Assembly (NCBI GenBank): GCA_028281285.1
Contig: JANQKF010000034.1
Span: forward strand, 62,001-126,000
DNA from: Cyclobacteriaceae bacterium
Lineage (GTDB): Bacteria > Bacteroidota > Bacteroidia > Cytophagales > Cyclobacteriaceae
Length of the DNA stretch: 64,000 bases
Direction of reading: 5' to 3'
Shown here: positions 44,433 to 53,542 of the stretch, in pieces
Position numbering within the stretch: position 1 is the stretch's first letter
How the letters are laid out: each line of letters begins with the position of its first letter
Notes under the pieces: generated by a model
The model's input: only the letters and a program-made list of their open reading frames with translations
Databases searched by the model: none
What the model was told of the DNA's origin: nothing
Translations under genes and position numbers: made by a program

Positions 44433-45962
44433 CTACTTGATATTCTGAAAACGTTTGAGCCATTCTCGCCTTTCTTCGCTGAAGTAATACTCACGAGATT
44501 TCACTGGAGGCACGTGATGTTCCTGAAGGGGAATCAGTGAAGAATCCGGAAGATCCACCACCTCTTTAGGCAACATAGCAGACATCTGGTTTTTGATTCC
44601 CTGAAATTCAACACTGTTGGCCAGGTTGTGCCATTCATTTGGGTCTTTTTCCAGATCATAGAGTTCTTCACTACCGTCTACATAGTTGATATAATGCCAG
44701 TTTTTATACCTCACCGAGTAATCTCCAAAATCGTAGGTGGTGATAATCCCTCTTTCCAAGGAATTGTCTCCGACCATCAACAATGGCTTCAGACTGGAAC
44801 CATCGAGATCAGGGCGATCCGGTAGCCCGGCCAAATCGACAAGGGTAGGGTAGATATCCAATAGAGAGGTGAGATCGGTCACCGTCTTTCCTTTTGCCGA
44901 ACCCTCAGGCAGTTGTGCTAACCCTTCGGGCACTTTGATCATCATTACTGTACGAATGAGATTTTCCCAGAGGGCAAATTTGCGCCAGTGCATTTTCTCA
45001 CCAAGCTGCCAACCATGGTCTGACCAGATTACGACAATAGTGTTGTCCGCATATTGACTGTTTTCCAAGGAAGTCAACAATTCCCCTACCATGGCATCAG
45101 CGAAGGCAATTGAGGCGAGATATCCCTGAATCGCTTCCTTCCACTTCCCGGCTTCAATCACATGTTTGTGATAATTACCCCCTCTGCTAATCAGTTCTTT
45201 GGCCCTGGTTCCCAGATCCGTAGTATCATCTTCCAAGATTTCTGGCAACCGGATGTCTTCTAAAGGGAACATGTCAAAATATTTTTTTGGGGCATACCAA
45301 GGTAAGTGTGGCTTGTATATTCCGGCAGCGAGGAAAAATGGCTTGTCATGATCTTTTTCCAGTTGCGACTTGATGTAGCTCACGCTCTGATAGTCTGAGG
45401 TTTCCTCGTCTTCGAAGGGAAGGGCATACCAATCGAACATTTTGTACATGTATTTGAACTCCGGCATGTTTACCGGGTTTCCCTCGGGGATAAATTCTCT
45501 TGGCATATTGTTGGTCTGGGAAGGATAGTAGTCATCCCAGGTCCGTGGAGCCACCTGCGAGTAATGATAAATTTTTCCGGCACCTGCCGAATAGTAACCG
45601 TTGTCCCGAAAGTATTGACCCAGGGTTACTGCATCAGATAATTTGGGTACTTTCCTCCAGTCCTGGTAGTTGGAATACATGCCGGAGGTATATGTGTGGT
45701 AACCGGTCATTAATGTAGATCGTGAAGGGTTACATCCGGGGCTTGTGCAATAGTTCCTGGTGAAATTCACACCTTGATTTGCAAAAGCATTGAGGTTTGG
45801 AGTTAGTGCTTGCTTGTTTCCGGCAAGTGGTTGGACCCAGTCATTGAGATCGTCAATTGATATGAATAGGACATTAGGCTTTTGAATGAGTTCTTTTTCC
45901 TTCGGTGTACATCCAACAACCAGAAGGAGGGTCAAGATTGAAATGTTCAGGAGTCTATTCAT
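44433..45962 (-). CDS. Lipoprotein sulfatase, iduronate-2-sulfatase-like (S1)
   Basis: 509 residues. Lipoprotein signal with Cys18 in LLLVVGCTP. The sulfatase signature C-x-P-S-R is present: Cys77 in GCNPSRSTLMTGYHTYTSG, where the Cys is oxidised to formylglycine. Metal ligands include the DD pair in FISIDDLND (about 37-38) and VIWSDHGWQLGEKMHW later on. The overall pattern (FFLAAGIYKPHLPWYAPKKYFD, DLTSLLDIYPTLVDLAGLP) fits iduronate-2-sulfatase-like S1 enzymes acting on sulfated polysaccharides. It starts 2 bases after the FGE-type gene, so substrate protein and activator are co-produced, both with lipoprotein signals. Confidence 0.92.
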   Translation of the reverse strand: MNRLLNISILTLLLVVGCTPKEKELIQKPNVLFISIDDLNDWVQPLAGNKQALTPNLNAFANQGVNFTRNYCTSPGCNPSRSTLMTGYHTYTSGMYSNYQDWRKVPKLSDAVTLGQYFRDNGYYSAGAGKIYHYSQVAPRTWDDYYPSQTNNMPREFIPEGNPVNMPEFKYMYKMFDWYALPFEDEETSDYQSVSYIKSQLEKDHDKPFFLAAGIYKPHLPWYAPKKYFDMFPLEDIRLPEILEDDTTDLGTRAKELISRGGNYHKHVIEAGKWKEAIQGYLASIAFADAMVGELLTSLENSQYADNTIVVIWSDHGWQLGEKMHWRKFALWENLIRTVMMIKVPEGLAQLPEGSAKGKTVTDLTSLLDIYPTLVDLAGLPDRPDLDGSSLKPLLMVGDNSLERGIITTYDFGDYSVRYKNWHYINYVDGSEELYDLEKDPNEWHNLANSVEFQGIKNQMSAMLPKEVVDLPDSSLIPLQEHHVPPVKSREYYFSEERREWLKRFQNIK

Positions 45963-45964
45963 AG

Positions 45965-47041
45965 TTATTGAGGTTGATTGGAAACTGTTCGAAAGCCCAG
46001 ATGGGACATTCCGGAATCTGGAGTAGTGCCCTCTCTTGCGCTAGGCCGATAGTTCTCACAATAAGACACATGGCAGAGAAATGATCCTCCTTTATTCACA
46101 TACTTGGTCGCGTAGGGATTTCTACTATCAAAGCTGCGGTCTGGTCCTTGTGGATTCTTACAAACAGTCATACTGACAAGTTCAGTATAGTAGGATTCAT
46201 TAAACAAATCACTCACCCATTCCCACACATTACCTGTCATATCAGATAGTCCATAGCCATTGGAGGGAAAACTACCGACCGGAGCCGTACCTATGAAACC
46301 ATCTAACGCAGTATTTTGAATTGGAAAATCTCCTTGCCAAATATTGGCCAATTTTGGGTTTTTGCGTGGATCATCTTCGCCCCAACTGAATCTCATTTTG
46401 TTTAATCCGCCCCTCGCAGCGAATTCCCATTCAGCTTCGGTAGGCAGCCGTTTTCCTGCCCATTCGCAATATGCCAATGCGTCCTCATGACTAATGTGTA
46501 CAACGGGGTGATCCATTAGGCTATTGATTGAGCTACCCGGACCCAGGGGATGCCTCCAATTTGCTCCAATTGTCCATTTCCACCATTGAGAAAAATCGTG
46601 AAGATTGCTTACTTCTTTTGGTGCCTCAAAAACCATTGAACCCGGCATCAACACACTGTCCGGAGGTTTGGGCGTTCCGGGTGGGACTTGTTTTTTAAGC
46701 TCTTCCCAGGATACTTCACGTTCTGCCACGGTTAGGTAACCAGTGGCTTTGACAAATTTTAAGTATTCGCGATTGGTAACTTCTGTTTTATCTAACCAAA
46801 ATCCATCAATCTCAACTTCGTGAGCTGGATACTCTCTTTGATACTCACCGGGTTGGTTGGCACCCATTTGAAATTTTCCGGAAGGAATCCATACCATCCT
46901 TTTTCCATCCACCTCGTGAATTTTCGCCTTTTCAATTGGTTCAAGTTGGTCCTTACTTTTGCCAGTATCACAACTCAAGATTGACAAAAGGAGGATTGGC
47001 AATAAGATGATATAATTGGCGAGTTTTCTCAACGGATGCAA
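45965..47041 (-). CDS. Lipoprotein formylglycine-generating enzyme (SUMF1 family)
   Basis: 358 residues. Lipobox ILSC at Cys24 after a hydrophobic stretch. The FGE-sulfatase domain (about 45-355) has MVWIPSGKFQMG, FWLDKTEVTNREYLKFV, SHEDALAYCEWAGKRLPTEAEWEFAARGG, GNVWEWVSD, and near the C-terminus KGGSFLCHVSYCENYRPSAR with the catalytic copper-binding pair Cys323 and Cys328, equal to human FGE Cys336 and Cys341. So it appears active, unlike many EgtB/PvdO-type homologues. It converts the sulfatase Cys to formylglycine with O2. The lipoprotein signal puts it outside the cytoplasm, next to the sulfatase. Confidence 0.9.
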   Translation of the reverse strand: MHPLRKLANYIILLPILLLSILSCDTGKSKDQLEPIEKAKIHEVDGKRMVWIPSGKFQMGANQPGEYQREYPAHEVEIDGFWLDKTEVTNREYLKFVKATGYLTVAEREVSWEELKKQVPPGTPKPPDSVLMPGSMVFEAPKEVSNLHDFSQWWKWTIGANWRHPLGPGSSINSLMDHPVVHISHEDALAYCEWAGKRLPTEAEWEFAARGGLNKMRFSWGEDDPRKNPKLANIWQGDFPIQNTALDGFIGTAPVGSFPSNGYGLSDMTGNVWEWVSDLFNESYYTELVSMTVCKNPQGPDRSFDSRNPYATKYVNKGGSFLCHVSYCENYRPSAREGTTPDSGMSHLGFRTVSNQPQ

Positions 47042-47149
47042 AGTGAGAAATTAAGTTAACCATTTTCCCATTGTCAGATGAACAACATTCTGAAGAAGGG
47101 TAAAGTAGTACCAAAGAATAGCAACGCAGGATAAAATGTGTAGGAAGAA

Positions 47150-48181
47150 TTAATTCAGTGGTTTAAGGATTTTGTCCATTTCGACATAAGTTTCCTTTTG
47201 AAGTTCCTTCTTGAGCCTATTCGTCTCATCGACAAATAAACCTACCCCTTTGCGGCCGATAAAATAAAAGCCTTCGCGTAAATAGGCCTCCTTTGGATCA
47301 GTTTCTTTATTCAATTGCTCAGAGAGTTGGTCTAGTCTAAGCTCAAAATCTTTAATCAGACCGTTATATTTTTGATCAATTGCTCCATAGGCTTTTCTCA
47401 ACTCATGATTTGTGAGTAATTCCCCATAAATATCCGGATAGCGTCTGCGGGCGTGTATCATGTATTGAAGGATGTAGTATTTGAACTCGTAGTACGCAAA
47501 ATACGTCCCGGCTAAATCGGCTATGTGCTCTAAATATATTTGAGGATTATTCTTGGCTAACTCCCCATAATGATCGAAGAGGTCATAGGCCATTTTGGTG
47601 CCGTGATAGTAGGCATTCCATTCATCCATTAATCCATATATTCCATTGACCTGACTTCCCAGTTCTGTGTCTTTGGGATAAATGTAAGGACCAAATCTAA
47701 AGGTTCTAAGGTTCTTTGGAGTATACCTTGCAAGTTCATGGCTACTGAAGACCTCGGTGTGCTTAACGAGGTATATTTCTTCCGGAGTTATGAAAAAGGC
47801 GGAGTAATCATCACGAAATTTGTAACGAATTTCAGGAGATTTCTCAAGCATAACATAGGGATAGGAAGATGTAAAACCATGGTGTGTTTCGTGTACGATG
47901 GTATTTAAGGATCTTCGTATTCCTTCATCTGTATATTCCTCTATCCAAAGCATTGGTGATGATTCGGGAGGTAGCTTTATTCGAGTTCGACCCAATTGAA
48001 CTGTACTAGGCCTTCCTTCCAGCTTTTGCATCATTAAGTAATTGTCAGGACTATACTTCTCAATGTAATTCCACATTACTTGCTCTGCCTCAGCTTTGCT
48101 TAAACGCTGAGCCAAAAGCGGATATGATCCAATTATGAACAGGAGTGAGGTGGCCAGGAAGATGTGTCGAGTGAGTTTCAA
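47150..48181 (-). CDS. Exported putative zinc metallopeptidase (HETHH)
   Basis: 343 residues. Signal peptide MKLTRHIFLATSLLFIIGSYPLLAQ (cleavage near 25). His97-Glu-Thr-His-His101 in LNTIVHETHHGF is an HExxH zinc-peptidase motif; acidic residues in GLMDEWNAYYHG (about 190) are candidate third ligands. The rest (aromatic and charged, DLAGTYFAYYEFKYYILQYMIHARRR) does not resemble a family I can name. Predicted periplasmic. Neighbours are unrelated single genes. Peptidase activity is inferred only from the motif. Confidence 0.6.
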   Translation of the reverse strand: MKLTRHIFLATSLLFIIGSYPLLAQRLSKAEAEQVMWNYIEKYSPDNYLMMQKLEGRPSTVQLGRTRIKLPPESSPMLWIEEYTDEGIRRSLNTIVHETHHGFTSSYPYVMLEKSPEIRYKFRDDYSAFFITPEEIYLVKHTEVFSSHELARYTPKNLRTFRFGPYIYPKDTELGSQVNGIYGLMDEWNAYYHGTKMAYDLFDHYGELAKNNPQIYLEHIADLAGTYFAYYEFKYYILQYMIHARRRYPDIYGELLTNHELRKAYGAIDQKYNGLIKDFELRLDQLSEQLNKETDPKEAYLREGFYFIGRKGVGLFVDETNRLKKELQKETYVEMDKILKPLN

Positions 48182-48312
48182 TGAATTAACCTTCTTTAAT
48201 GATACTCCAAATCTTCGTGATTATTATGCCTGATTCAAAGTATTTATCATCTCAGGTTAATAACGCATTGTGGATTCAATGGTTAGAATAATTCGTTTTT
48301 ACTACTAATACT

Positions 48313-49038
48313 CTATTGAATGGATACAATTTGTGTCAGCTCATCAACGATGCTCTCAGATTTGGATTCGGCCTTTTTCAACGATTTTGATCTCGATTTC
48401 CAAAATTTCAGCCATCCAAACTCTCCATGGCGAACTTGCTTTTGACCAATAGCTATAGTGTCGCCAGCCGTAGTGGTCATAAACAGCATCGCAATATCAT
48501 GACTGGCTCCTCTGACCAAGTCTTCACCTGTTTCATAATGGAAATTCTGAATGGTATTAAAATCCAATTCAGTAGTAGACTCATCAAAAGGGTTTGGTAA
48601 GAATAGAAGAAGTGAACCATAATCAGAAACAACTACTTTTTGCTCTTCTTGATCAAAGATGACCATTCGCTTGGGAACAAAAAGATTGAGGAATACGCCA
48701 AGAGTTAAGACAATTAGAAAGAATCGGAAGGCGCCTTTGTCGATTTTTTCCTTTGCGGCCTGGTTACCAAATTGAGCAGTAAGACCTCTTAGAATCAACC
48801 AGATAAACACTGAGAGGACCACTGAAAACAATAGGGTGGTGATTAGTCGAGCCGTCAAAGTTCCTCCACCCAGTGTGGTATAATTGTCATGAAATGAGAT
48901 GATGTTTTCATGATAAAACGAATACGACTTTGCCGAGCCTGGTACAAAAATCCAATAGATCAATTTCGAAAGGCCATAACTGATACTGAAGGCACCAATA
49001 CCATAAAGAGAGAATGAAATGCAGCCCTTGTTCTTCAT
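48313..49038 (-). CDS. Membrane protein of unknown function
   Basis: The ATG at 49036-49038 overlaps the stop of the RidA gene (ATGA, 49035-49038) and begins MKNKGCISFSLYGIGAF; a start at 49062 would add 8 residues. About 241 residues with three membrane segments (about 7-26, 62-83, 104-121) and a soluble C-terminal region (DQEEQKVVVSDYGSLLLFLP...). No recognised domain. It is the last gene of the acylase-RidA-membrane operon, which is the only hint to its role. Confidence 0.65.
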   Translation of the reverse strand: MKNKGCISFSLYGIGAFSISYGLSKLIYWIFVPGSAKSYSFYHENIISFHDNYTTLGGGTLTARLITTLLFSVVLSVFIWLILRGLTAQFGNQAAKEKIDKGAFRFFLIVLTLGVFLNLFVPKRMVIFDQEEQKVVVSDYGSLLLFLPNPFDESTTELDFNTIQNFHYETGEDLVRGASHDIAMLFMTTTAGDTIAIGQKQVRHGEFGWLKFWKSRSKSLKKAESKSESIVDELTQIVSIQ

Positions 49039-49502
49039 CGGGTGGATTTGAGGGCGATGCATTCAATTTCCAGTTTGGCACCTAGTGCCAAACCTGTGGT
49101 ACCAAATGCACTTCTCGCTGGCTTTTTCTCAAAGTTGAAGTATTTCACATACTCTTCATTAAATTCTCCCCACTCACTTATGTCATCCATGAAGACGGTC
49201 ACCTTAATAACGTCTTCGAGTGATGAGCCTACTGCTTCGAGAATGGATTTCATATTCTCTATGGCTTGTTTTGCTTCTCCTTTCAGTCCGCCTGGTGCCA
49301 ACTCCAAAGTTCCGGGTAAGTTTCCGATCTGACCGGATAAGTAGACCGTATTGCCGACAATCACTGCATCAGAAAAAGGAAGGCCAAGTTTGGCCATCTG
49401 CTCGGATTGATAATGCTCTACTTGTTGAGCTCCTGGATGCTGATTCTCGCATGAAAAAATAAAAAGCGTTAATACCAAGGCTATTAAAAAATTGGTCTTC
49501 AT
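49035..49502 (-). CDS. Exported RidA/YjgF-family lipoprotein
   Basis: 155 residues. N-terminus MKTNFLIALVLTLFIFSCENQ with Cys18 looks like a lipoprotein signal, unusual because RidA is normally cytosolic. The RidA fold is complete: FSDAVIVGNTVYLSGQIG, IENMKSILEAVGSSLEDVIKVTVFMDD, FNEEYVKYF, and the Arg-containing KPARSAFGTTGLALGAKLEIECIAL, with the Arg that binds the substrate carboxylate in imine-hydrolysing members. RidA deaminates reactive enamines/imines. It starts 4 bases after the penicillin acylase stop, so the pair may work on the same compound. Confidence 0.85.
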   Translation of the reverse strand: MKTNFLIALVLTLFIFSCENQHPGAQQVEHYQSEQMAKLGLPFSDAVIVGNTVYLSGQIGNLPGTLELAPGGLKGEAKQAIENMKSILEAVGSSLEDVIKVTVFMDDISEWGEFNEEYVKYFNFEKKPARSAFGTTGLALGAKLEIECIALKSTR

Positions 49503-49506
49503 GACT

Positions 49507-51891
49507 TTATTTGTTAGGATTTAGGACGGTCTTTTCTACCGTCACTGACTCAATCTTGTTTCGACTATAATAGACTGGAAAGAACTCATCGTTCGCCCAG
49601 GATTCAAATAGATTGGAATAGAACGGACTCTCAGGATCACCGGACTGGCCGGGGGCATTCGTGCCGATTGCAGCGTCCCAGTCACCTGTGTTCACTATTA
49701 TTCGGAAAGACGCCCCGCTGGTTTGACGGTTCGCAGAACCAGTTGATCCGGGAGTGTAGCTATTACCTCCACGAGGTAATGGACCCAAGTTCAGTTTGTT
49801 TCTCACAACTTCATTGCTGGTTCTTCCAAGAGCGTGTGTTAAGGCGGTATGCTTGAATTTTTCCTGTCCATACTGCCATTTGGTCATATCCTCACCAAGC
49901 CTTTTCCGCAAACCTCGCATCGCTTGATTAAATGCCAGACTCAAGAACTGATCCCGTTCACTTTCAGGGCTGACCTCAAAGTGGGTTTCAGGCTTAGTAA
50001 TCCACTCCATAATCCGCGCCATCTGAACGCTGTTTATCGTACCGCGTAATTCTACGGGTATGTAGTTGGTGGCGGCCACTCTGCGTATTTGGTTTTCCCA
50101 GGCCACGTAAATTGTGGCTGCTATAGAATTTGGTTCTAGTCTGTAGTCCCAGCCCTGTAATTGTCGAGCAGCAGGCATATCCGCTGGTCGAAGATTTATC
50201 TTGGCGAGCATTGGAACAAGAATTCTGGCTGGTATAGAAAGATAGTCAACCTGAAGTGCTTTCATATCTTCCATGGTCAGTTTGTCTTTTGATGCCAGCA
50301 CTTCATTGACCCGGTCGCCACGATAAGGACCTGACCAGGAAAAGCCGATGGCATCCCAATGCTCATAATCTTCAGGAGTCACATTTTGGTTTGCTGTGGC
50401 GAAGAAACCCGCTTCCGGATTGGTTGTATTCGGTTTTTGAATAATCGGTAAGTATCCGTCCCATTCATATCGTCCATCTCCCGGAACAGGAACCAGACCA
50501 CTGAAGTTTCTGCGAATAGGTGCGATACCAACGGCCTGCCAACCAATATTACCTTCTTTATCAGCCCAGATCATATTTTCTCCGGGGATGTGACTGTAGT
50601 TACATGCTGCCCTGAACTCTTCCCAGGTTTTGGCTTGATCCATTCGAAGAGAAGCCAGGTAGGGCGATCCTCCAGGCTCTAGCCATGCGGCTCTCACGGC
50701 ATAGCCTTTATAATTGGCTGAGTCGATATAGGTTACCGGCCCATGTCGGGTATATCTTAGGTCCACAACCTTATCAGCTTGATCTTTTACCTTGATCGTC
50801 TCTTGGATCACCTCCATATCCACCCATTGACCTTTGTATTTGTATTGATTGAGATTGTCCTTGTTCAGATCATAGACATAAAGGTCTTCACCGTCAGTTC
50901 TGAAAACAGTGAGCCCCCAAGCTCCATATTCATTGTGACCAATAGAGATTCCTGGTATCTCCGGTTCACCACCTCCAATAACATTCCATCCTGGCGCTAC
51001 CAAATGTGCCATATATCGAAGAGATGGAACAGCGATAGTTCGGTGAGGATCATTGGCCATATAAGTATTTCCATCAACTGTTTTTGATCCACTGACCACC
51101 CAGTTGTTGCTACCTATCGAATAGGAATCGTCCAGATCGGTTTGTCCCATTGCAAGAAGGCGCTCCGAGTCAACAGAAGCCCTGTATTCAAGCATTATGT
51201 CTGTGGGCTGGAATTGGACCGGCCGTCTAAAGGAATTGTACAAGTGTAGAATGTTATATCGTAAAGACTCTTTGTTGATTGCGGGATCCAAACTAATATC
51301 CGGGTCTTTTGGGTGAAACCAGGATATTTTCTTTACTTCTTCTTCTCCGACTTCAGCTACTGCTCGACCGATGCTAAGTTCCTGCCCTATGTTGCCCAAT
51401 AGGCCTTGATGTCTGGAAATAACAACTTCAGGAGTCCATTTCTCAGGTAATATGTTGAGCATTTTAAACTCAATGGGGAGTTCACTAGGTTTTTGGAGTG
51501 CTTCTTCGATATAGGCGTTAACCCCATCGGTGTAGGCAGTGATGATCTCCACACCATCATCGTGATAATAATTCATCTCCTCAGTCATGTCCCCTCGAAA
51601 CTTGAAGAGTCGAGTTCCGCGATCTCTATCCAGCTCTTGTTCTCCAAGTATTTCTGCAACGGTTCCGGTAGCCTGTCGCCTCCAAATTTCGAATTGAAAC
51701 AATCGGTCCTTGGCGGCAGCGTACCCTTGGGCAAAAAAGAGATCATGCTGATTCTTGGCGTAGATATGATTTATACCCCATTCATCTCTTAGTATCTCAA
51801 CAGGTTCTTGAAGCCCTTCAACGTTCACCGTTGAAGTAGAATTACAGGCAAAGACAAATGGAATGAGAAGGAATAATGCTTTTGATTTCAT
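49507..51891 (-). CDS. Lipoprotein penicillin acylase-family Ntn-hydrolase
   Basis: 794 residues. Lipobox with Cys16 in LIPFVFACNS. Alpha part, spacer, then the beta part beginning at Ser261 in the GSNNWVVSG motif, the autocatalytic nucleophile. The following DPHRTIAVPSLRYMAHL, EYGAWGLTVFRTDGED and the later FFATANQNVTPEDY match the penicillin/acyl-homoserine-lactone acylase family. It hydrolyses amide bonds of N-acylated molecules at the cell surface; possible substrates are beta-lactams, N-acyl amino acids or homoserine lactones. First gene of a three-gene operon with RidA and a membrane protein. Confidence 0.9.
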   Translation of the reverse strand: MKSKALFLLIPFVFACNSTSTVNVEGLQEPVEILRDEWGINHIYAKNQHDLFFAQGYAAAKDRLFQFEIWRRQATGTVAEILGEQELDRDRGTRLFKFRGDMTEEMNYYHDDGVEIITAYTDGVNAYIEEALQKPSELPIEFKMLNILPEKWTPEVVISRHQGLLGNIGQELSIGRAVAEVGEEEVKKISWFHPKDPDISLDPAINKESLRYNILHLYNSFRRPVQFQPTDIMLEYRASVDSERLLAMGQTDLDDSYSIGSNNWVVSGSKTVDGNTYMANDPHRTIAVPSLRYMAHLVAPGWNVIGGGEPEIPGISIGHNEYGAWGLTVFRTDGEDLYVYDLNKDNLNQYKYKGQWVDMEVIQETIKVKDQADKVVDLRYTRHGPVTYIDSANYKGYAVRAAWLEPGGSPYLASLRMDQAKTWEEFRAACNYSHIPGENMIWADKEGNIGWQAVGIAPIRRNFSGLVPVPGDGRYEWDGYLPIIQKPNTTNPEAGFFATANQNVTPEDYEHWDAIGFSWSGPYRGDRVNEVLASKDKLTMEDMKALQVDYLSIPARILVPMLAKINLRPADMPAARQLQGWDYRLEPNSIAATIYVAWENQIRRVAATNYIPVELRGTINSVQMARIMEWITKPETHFEVSPESERDQFLSLAFNQAMRGLRKRLGEDMTKWQYGQEKFKHTALTHALGRTSNEVVRNKLNLGPLPRGGNSYTPGSTGSANRQTSGASFRIIVNTGDWDAAIGTNAPGQSGDPESPFYSNLFESWANDEFFPVYYSRNKIESVTVEKTVLNPNK

Positions 51892-52068
51892 GTTTAGCAG
51901 GTTGACATGGAAATCTAAGAAATATATTGCCTTCAGAAAATAAATGATGAATGGGTGGTAGTTGGTCGATGGGGTAAGACTTTCTATATATGTCGAATGA
52001 GTTTATAGGCGGTTGTGCAAAACCAAAGCAGGTATTTCACGTGTAACTCTTCATATCAACAACCGACC

Positions 52069-52512
52069 ATGAAAAAGACAATTCATTTATCACTGTTCCT
52101 TCTTTTTGTCTCCTTTAATCTTCAAGCTCAATCTGATGAGGCTCAAATCAAAGAAGTTGTTACTACTGCTTATGTTAATGGGATCCACAATGCCGGCCCA
52201 ATTCAGGATATCAAAGACGGGTTTCACCCAGCCTTCAAAATGATGGTGCTGTCCAATGATGGCGTAAATGAGGTATCTATACAGGATTGGGTGGAGCGTA
52301 TTGAAAACGGAAGAAAGAAAAACCCACCTAATCCCGATGCTCCTAAGGCGACTGGAGATTTTGCCAGAGTTACCGTTACAGGAACAAATGCTACCGTAGA
52401 GCTTCATTTAATGAGAAATGGGCGTAAGGTGTTTACCGACAACCTTGCTCTTTACAAATTTGGCAATGGATGGAAGATTGTCAGTAAGACCTTTTACAGA
52501 CACCCTAACTAG
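52069..52512 (+). CDS. Exported NTF2-like (lumazine-binding-like) protein
   Basis: The start is at 52069 (MKKTIHLSLFLLFVSFNLQAQ), a clear signal peptide; an ATG at 52015 would put 18 residues before it. 147 residues, about 127 after cleavage. SnoaL/NTF2-like alpha+beta barrel: AQIKEVVTTAYVNGIHNAG, HPAFKMMVLSND, SIQDWVERIENG, and ATVELHLMRNGRKVFTDNLALYKFGNGWKIVSKTFY, which matches the putative lumazine-binding group. Such folds bind small molecules or catalyse isomerisation. No catalytic pair is obvious. Its last 8 bases overlap the alpha/beta hydrolase on the opposite strand. Confidence 0.8.
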   Translation: MKKTIHLSLFLLFVSFNLQAQSDEAQIKEVVTTAYVNGIHNAGPIQDIKDGFHPAFKMMVLSNDGVNEVSIQDWVERIENGRKKNPPNPDAPKATGDFARVTVTGTNATVELHLMRNGRKVFTDNLALYKFGNGWKIVSKTFYRHPN

Positions 52513-53323
52513 ATTTCCGATAGAAGAATTGACTCAGGTTGTCTATCAATTTGCTATGTCCTGAATCGATTTCGATGATCTCAGGGTTGTCCAGCAAATT
52601 GACAAGCCGGGAAACCTCTTTCCGGCTGATTACTTTGTCATGCTTGCCCAGATAAAAGGTAAGTGTAGTTTGATGTGTATTGATTTGAGAAGCCAGTTTT
52701 TTCAAATCTGGTATAAAATGCCTTAGTACCACCCAACTGTAATATACTTGGGCCCTTTTGAATTCAGTGTCCATTTGAGTTTCAGCAAATCGGAGCGTGT
52801 AATTGTCCATCCATTTCGTTGCCTTCACCAGTTTAACTAGTCTGTTAAAGACTCTGGGGTTCTTGATTTGAGTCTTGAGTAGTCGCTTAAAAACGATAGG
52901 ATAAGTGGAGAAACGATAGGAAAAATGAGTGCTTATACCGTCCGGAGCGAGTAAGTGGACATGCCTGATCTTTAAAGGGAAAAGTTGGGCAGTAATCATA
53001 GCATATTTTCCGCCCATGCTGTAGCCCATGACTTCAAATTCTTTGATCGATTCTTTTTCCAGAAATAACTCCATGAAATTGAACCAATCCTTTGGATAGA
53101 ACGACTCTTGTTTTCGATTCCATTTGCTTTCTCCATGAAAGAAAGCATCGAAACTATATACAGTATATGTCCCCGTTAACGATTGATGAATCGTCTCATA
53201 GGCGAAACGATCCTGCCCAAACCCATGAAAGCAAAGCAATATCTTCGATTCGCCCTTCCATCTGGTATATTTCAAAGAAGCATTTTGAAATTCTATTAAA
53301 TCATGTTTTTCGTCTGGCATCAA
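52505..53323 (-). CDS. Alpha/beta hydrolase
   Basis: 272 residues. Core motifs: HGFG oxyanion-hole loop in LLCFHGFGQDRFAYE, nucleophile Ser102 in VMGYSMGGKYAM, a late His in IDSGHSKLIDN, with LTFYLGKHDKVIS holding the acid. No lid domain or signal peptide; cytoplasmic. Substrate cannot be predicted. It is divergent from the TetR regulator 219 bases away; its 3' end overlaps that of the NTF2-like gene by 8 bases. The shared upstream region has two inverted repeats that may be operators. Confidence 0.85.
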   Translation of the reverse strand: MMPDEKHDLIEFQNASLKYTRWKGESKILLCFHGFGQDRFAYETIHQSLTGTYTVYSFDAFFHGESKWNRKQESFYPKDWFNFMELFLEKESIKEFEVMGYSMGGKYAMITAQLFPLKIRHVHLLAPDGISTHFSYRFSTYPIVFKRLLKTQIKNPRVFNRLVKLVKATKWMDNYTLRFAETQMDTEFKRAQVYYSWVVLRHFIPDLKKLASQINTHQTTLTFYLGKHDKVISRKEVSRLVNLLDNPEIIEIDSGHSKLIDNLSQFFYRKSS

Positions 53324-53465
53324 TTCATAAGAATCGGGGCTTGCTAAAATGTCAAATGATTATGGTTTTATCTCCTTATTTCTCAAAATATTCTTTGGTA
53401 AGACGTCCGGTTATTGAGTTGAATAATTTCAAGAATTTTGAATTAAAGGCAACAAAAATTGCGTA

Positions 53466-53514
53466 TGACGCGTCAATAAGCCAGGCGGAAACTTTGAAAA
53501 ACCTCTGAGTTTCC
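53466..53514. promoter_or_regulatory. Inverted repeats in the hydrolase / TetR intergenic region
   Basis: TGACGCGTCA (53466-53475) is a perfect 10-base palindrome; GGAAACT (53487-53493) and AGTTTCC (53508-53514) form a second inverted repeat with a 14-base loop. They lie 28-77 bases before the TetR start. TetR-family repressors bind such palindromes, usually in their own promoter. The other 150 bases of the gap show nothing recognisable. Confidence 0.45.
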
Positions 53515-53542
53515 ATAGTTTTGGCTCGAAATTTAAAGAAAC

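Noticed and set aside
53092-53508. A 138-codon plus-strand open frame over the hydrolase gene and TetR promoter
   Set aside because: It is antisense to the alpha/beta hydrolase gene, which has all catalytic motifs, and ends in the promoter region.
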